From: Catenibacterium sp. co_0103
Lineage (GTDB): Bacteria > Bacillota_I > Bacilli_A > Erysipelotrichales > Coprobacillaceae
Assembly (NCBI RefSeq): GCF_004168205.1
Contig: NZ_RCYB01000062.1
Location: 1-11,811 of the forward strand
Length of the DNA: 11,811 bases
Direction: 5' to 3'
Notes under the pieces: model-generated
What the model saw: only the letters and a program-made list of their open reading frames with translations
Databases searched by the model: none
What the model was told of the DNA's origin: nothing
Shown here: piece after piece, positions 10,147 through 11,811 of the stretch
How positions within the stretch are numbered: the stretch's first letter is position 1
Layout: every line of letters begins with the position of its first letter
Position numbers and translations under genes: made by a program

Positions 10147-11493
10147 ATGAATAAGAGAGATCAATTTATAGATGAGTGCATCGATTATACACATGATGGT
10201 TTAGGTGTAGTAAAGCATGATAATACAACTATTTTTGTGAAGAATCTATTACTTCATGAAACAGCTAAAATAGAGATTATTAAGGTGCTTAAGAGTTATT
10301 GTGTAGGTAGAGTAGTAGAACTACAGACTCCATCTATTGAACGTATAGAGCCAAAATGTGACTGTTTTAAACAATGTGGTGGTTGTTCATTAATGCATAT
10401 GTCAGATCAAGAACAACAGTCTTTTAAGACTAATAGAGTGAAAGAAACATTCTTAAAGATTGCCCATCAGGACTTGAGAGTCAATGATTGTTTAATGGAT
10501 CAAGACCCTTATCATTATCGTAATAAGGTGCAGGTACCTTTTGGAATGCAGGATGGACATATTGTCTCTGGATTCTATAAAGCACGTACAAACGATATCA
10601 TTAATAACGATTACTGTCTTATTCAGAATGAATTCTCTAATAAGGTCATTAAACGTATTAAAGAATTATTTGAAAAATATCATATTCAGCCTTATGATAA
10701 ACTCACTAAAACAGGTAATATCAAGCATGTATTAACTAAGACAAGCTATCATAAGAATGAAGCAATGGTTGTATTTATCTCATATAAGAAGAAAATCCCA
10801 CATATCCATGAAATTATTGATACTTTAACTCATGAATATCCAGAAATACGTACAATTATTCAAAATATTAATTCCCGTCATGATAATGTGATTCTAGGAG
10901 AAGAAGAAAAGGTACTATATGGAGAAGGGTATATTGAAGATACACTTCTAGGAAATACTTATAAGATTTCTATGAAGTCTTTCTATCAGATTAATCCAAG
11001 ACAGGTAGAAGTACTTTATTCTAAGGCCATTGAATATGCGAAATTTAAACCAACTGATGTAGTCATTGATGCATATTGTGGTATTGGTACTATTTCTTTG
11101 ACTCTTGCGAAACATGTTAAGAAAGTCTACGGTGTAGAAGTCGTTCCACAGGCGATTGTAGATGCAAAAGAGAATGCTGAAAGAAATCATATTACAAATG
11201 CGGAATTTGTATGCGATGATGCAGGTCATTTCATGACTGAATTTGTAGAAAGACATGAAAAGGTGGATTGTGTTATGGTGGATCCACCTAGAAAAGGATG
11301 TTCTACTGAATTCCTAGAAAGATTGACTACACTCTCTCCTGAACGTATTGTCTATATTTCATGTAATGTAGCGACTCAGGCAAGAGATTTAACTTACTTG
11401 GTAGAGAAGGGTTATAAGCCTCTAGATGTACAACCAGTAGATATGTTCCCACATACTCCCCACATTGAAAATATCTTGTTGTTGAGTAAATAA
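10147..11493 (+). CDS. rlmD: 23S rRNA (uracil-5-)-methyltransferase, RlmD/RlmCD (RumA) family
   Basis: The enzyme transfers a methyl group from S-adenosylmethionine to C5 of uridine in 23S rRNA; Gram-positive members (RlmCD) act on U747 and U1939. With ATG 10147 it has 448 residues. An N-terminal TRAM-like domain (DYTHDGLGVVKHDNTTIFV) precedes the iron-sulfur cysteines, probably C73, C77, C80 and C157 (CDCFKQCGGC and YCLIQ). The methyltransferase core shows FYQINPRQ (279-286), the SAM loop DAYCGIGT (308-315), DPPRKG (379-384), nucleophile Cys406 in ISCNVATQARDL, and the C-terminal base Glu441 in HTPHIENILLL. Which uridine is modified cannot be told, since Firmicutes often hold two or more paralogs. 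The terminator 18 bases upstream would separate it from the previous gene, yet I see no promoter between, so expression may rely on readthrough or on a promoter inside the upstream gene. Confidence 0.93.
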   Translation: MNKRDQFIDECIDYTHDGLGVVKHDNTTIFVKNLLLHETAKIEIIKVLKSYCVGRVVELQTPSIERIEPKCDCFKQCGGCSLMHMSDQEQQSFKTNRVKETFLKIAHQDLRVNDCLMDQDPYHYRNKVQVPFGMQDGHIVSGFYKARTNDIINNDYCLIQNEFSNKVIKRIKELFEKYHIQPYDKLTKTGNIKHVLTKTSYHKNEAMVVFISYKKKIPHIHEIIDTLTHEYPEIRTIIQNINSRHDNVILGEEEKVLYGEGYIEDTLLGNTYKISMKSFYQINPRQVEVLYSKAIEYAKFKPTDVVIDAYCGIGTISLTLAKHVKKVYGVEVVPQAIVDAKENAERNHITNAEFVCDDAGHFMTEFVERHEKVDCVMVDPPRKGCSTEFLERLTTLSPERIVYISCNVATQARDLTYLVEKGYKPLDVQPVDMFPHTPHIENILLLSK

Positions 11494-11494
11494 T

Positions 11495-11572
11495 ATGTTC
11501 CCATTTAATGATGATCCTCGTACTGCTTGCATAGTATGCAAGTGTGAAACAAAAATCAATCAAAACGTATAA
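11495..11572 (+). pseudogene. Possible 5' fragment of a gene cut by the IS110-type insertion
   Basis: An ATG two bases after the rlmD stop opens 25 codons reading MFPFNDDPRTACIVCKCE and then a Lys/Asn-rich end before TAA. The first 16 residues look like the start of a real small protein (acidic turn, then CxxC), while the remainder is AT-rich filler. I infer that a gene following rlmD was interrupted around 11543 by the insertion whose transposase lies on the other strand. I do not firmly recognise the family. The ribosome binding site is weak, so a chance ORF is possible. Confidence 0.35.
11526..11542. repeat. Perfect palindrome at the presumed insertion border
   Basis: CTTGCATA (11526-11533) and TATGCAAG (11535-11542) are perfect inverted repeats with one base between. 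There is no T run after it, so it is not an intrinsic terminator. It lies between rlmD and the IS110-type transposase and may mark the target or end of that element. Confidence 0.5.
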
Positions 11573-11599
11573 AAAAAGACAAACTTAAAAATAAGTTTG
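11571..11599 (-). terminator. Rho-independent terminator of the IS110-type transposase
   Basis: On the minus strand TAAGTTTG-type arms (11592-11599 and 11580-11587) form a perfect eight-base stem with a four-base loop, followed two bases later by seven T (11577-11571). It is 31 bases past the transposase stop. It stops transcripts leaving the element toward rlmD. On the + strand the T run is absent. Confidence 0.75.
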
Positions 11600-11630
11600 A
11601 ATAATTTAGAATAAATAGAATAATTGAATA

Positions 11631-11811
11631 TTATGGTTTAGTTAATTTAGAAACGTCAAAACCTGATTTCTTAAGAAACTCTATCGCTGATTCTTCTGTT
11701 AAAACTTGTTGCTTTATAGGTGGCTTAGGATTTTTAAATGATTCATAATCTGAAGGATTAAATGTCTCTCCAGTAAGAATCATATGGTATATACTGACAA
11801 GCATCATTCTT
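11631..11811 (-). CDS. IS110-family transposase, C-terminal end only (runs off the window)
   Basis: The last 59 codons of a gene read leftward from the window edge and stop with TAA at 11631-11633. The visible start, RMMLVSIYHMILTGETFNPS, matches the conserved C-terminal helix of IS110/IS116/IS902 transposases (pattern R.LL..IYHML..GE.(Y/F)). These are DEDD/serine recombinases guided by a bridge RNA. The tail is Lys-rich (DVSKLTKP). The catalytic domains lie beyond the window, so it cannot be told whether the gene is intact. An intrinsic terminator follows at 11599-11571. Only 137 bases separate this stop from the rlmD stop, so the element's end must lie in that gap. Confidence 0.75.
   Translation of the reverse strand, partial: RMMLVSIYHMILTGETFNPSDYESFKNPKPPIKQQVLTEESAIEFLKKSGFDVSKLTKP

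Noticed and set aside
11526..11542. Palindrome after rlmD as the rlmD terminator
   Set aside because: The stem has almost no loop (one base) and no T run follows it on either strand.

Overview
The window suggests a low-GC Gram-positive bacterium (Firmicutes), probably close to the Erysipelotrichia. This is inferred from AT-rich codon use, strong AGGAGG-type ribosome binding sites, the pcrA-ligA-camS-gatCAB order familiar from Firmicutes, and a Mollicute-like GatA motif. Genus is not determined. Almost everything is on the + strand.

Layout. Positions 1-77 look like the 3' end of a group II intron (end of domain 5, then domain 6 with a bulged A). Next come pcrA (DNA helicase) and ligA (NAD-dependent DNA ligase), each with a plausible promoter of its own. 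An 809-base gap (4295-5103) follows. It is filled by a decayed IS200/IS605-type insertion whose tnpB is 5'-truncated, has two in-frame stops and carries a frameshift, although the structured omega-RNA-like right end still looks orderly. Then comes a tight operon: camS lipoprotein, gatC, gatA and gatB (amidotransferase for Gln-tRNA/Asn-tRNA). After it lie an unrecognised one-pass membrane protein (9447-10103), a strong intrinsic terminator, and an RlmD/RlmCD-family 23S rRNA uracil methyltransferase (10147-11493). The window closes with the C-terminal end of an IS110-family transposase on the minus strand, with its own terminator. A 25-codon fragment directly after the methyltransferase gene may be the start of a gene cut by this IS.

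How the genes relate. PcrA and LigA serve DNA repair and replication. GatCAB finishes aminoacyl-tRNA synthesis, and the methyltransferase modifies rRNA. This is a conserved housekeeping neighbourhood with mobile DNA lodged in three intergenic places: before pcrA, between ligA and camS, and after rlmD. I see no defence system, CRISPR array, toxin-antitoxin pair or biosynthetic cluster. The points of interest are the mobile-element relics, the promoters they may have replaced, and the unrecognised membrane protein.
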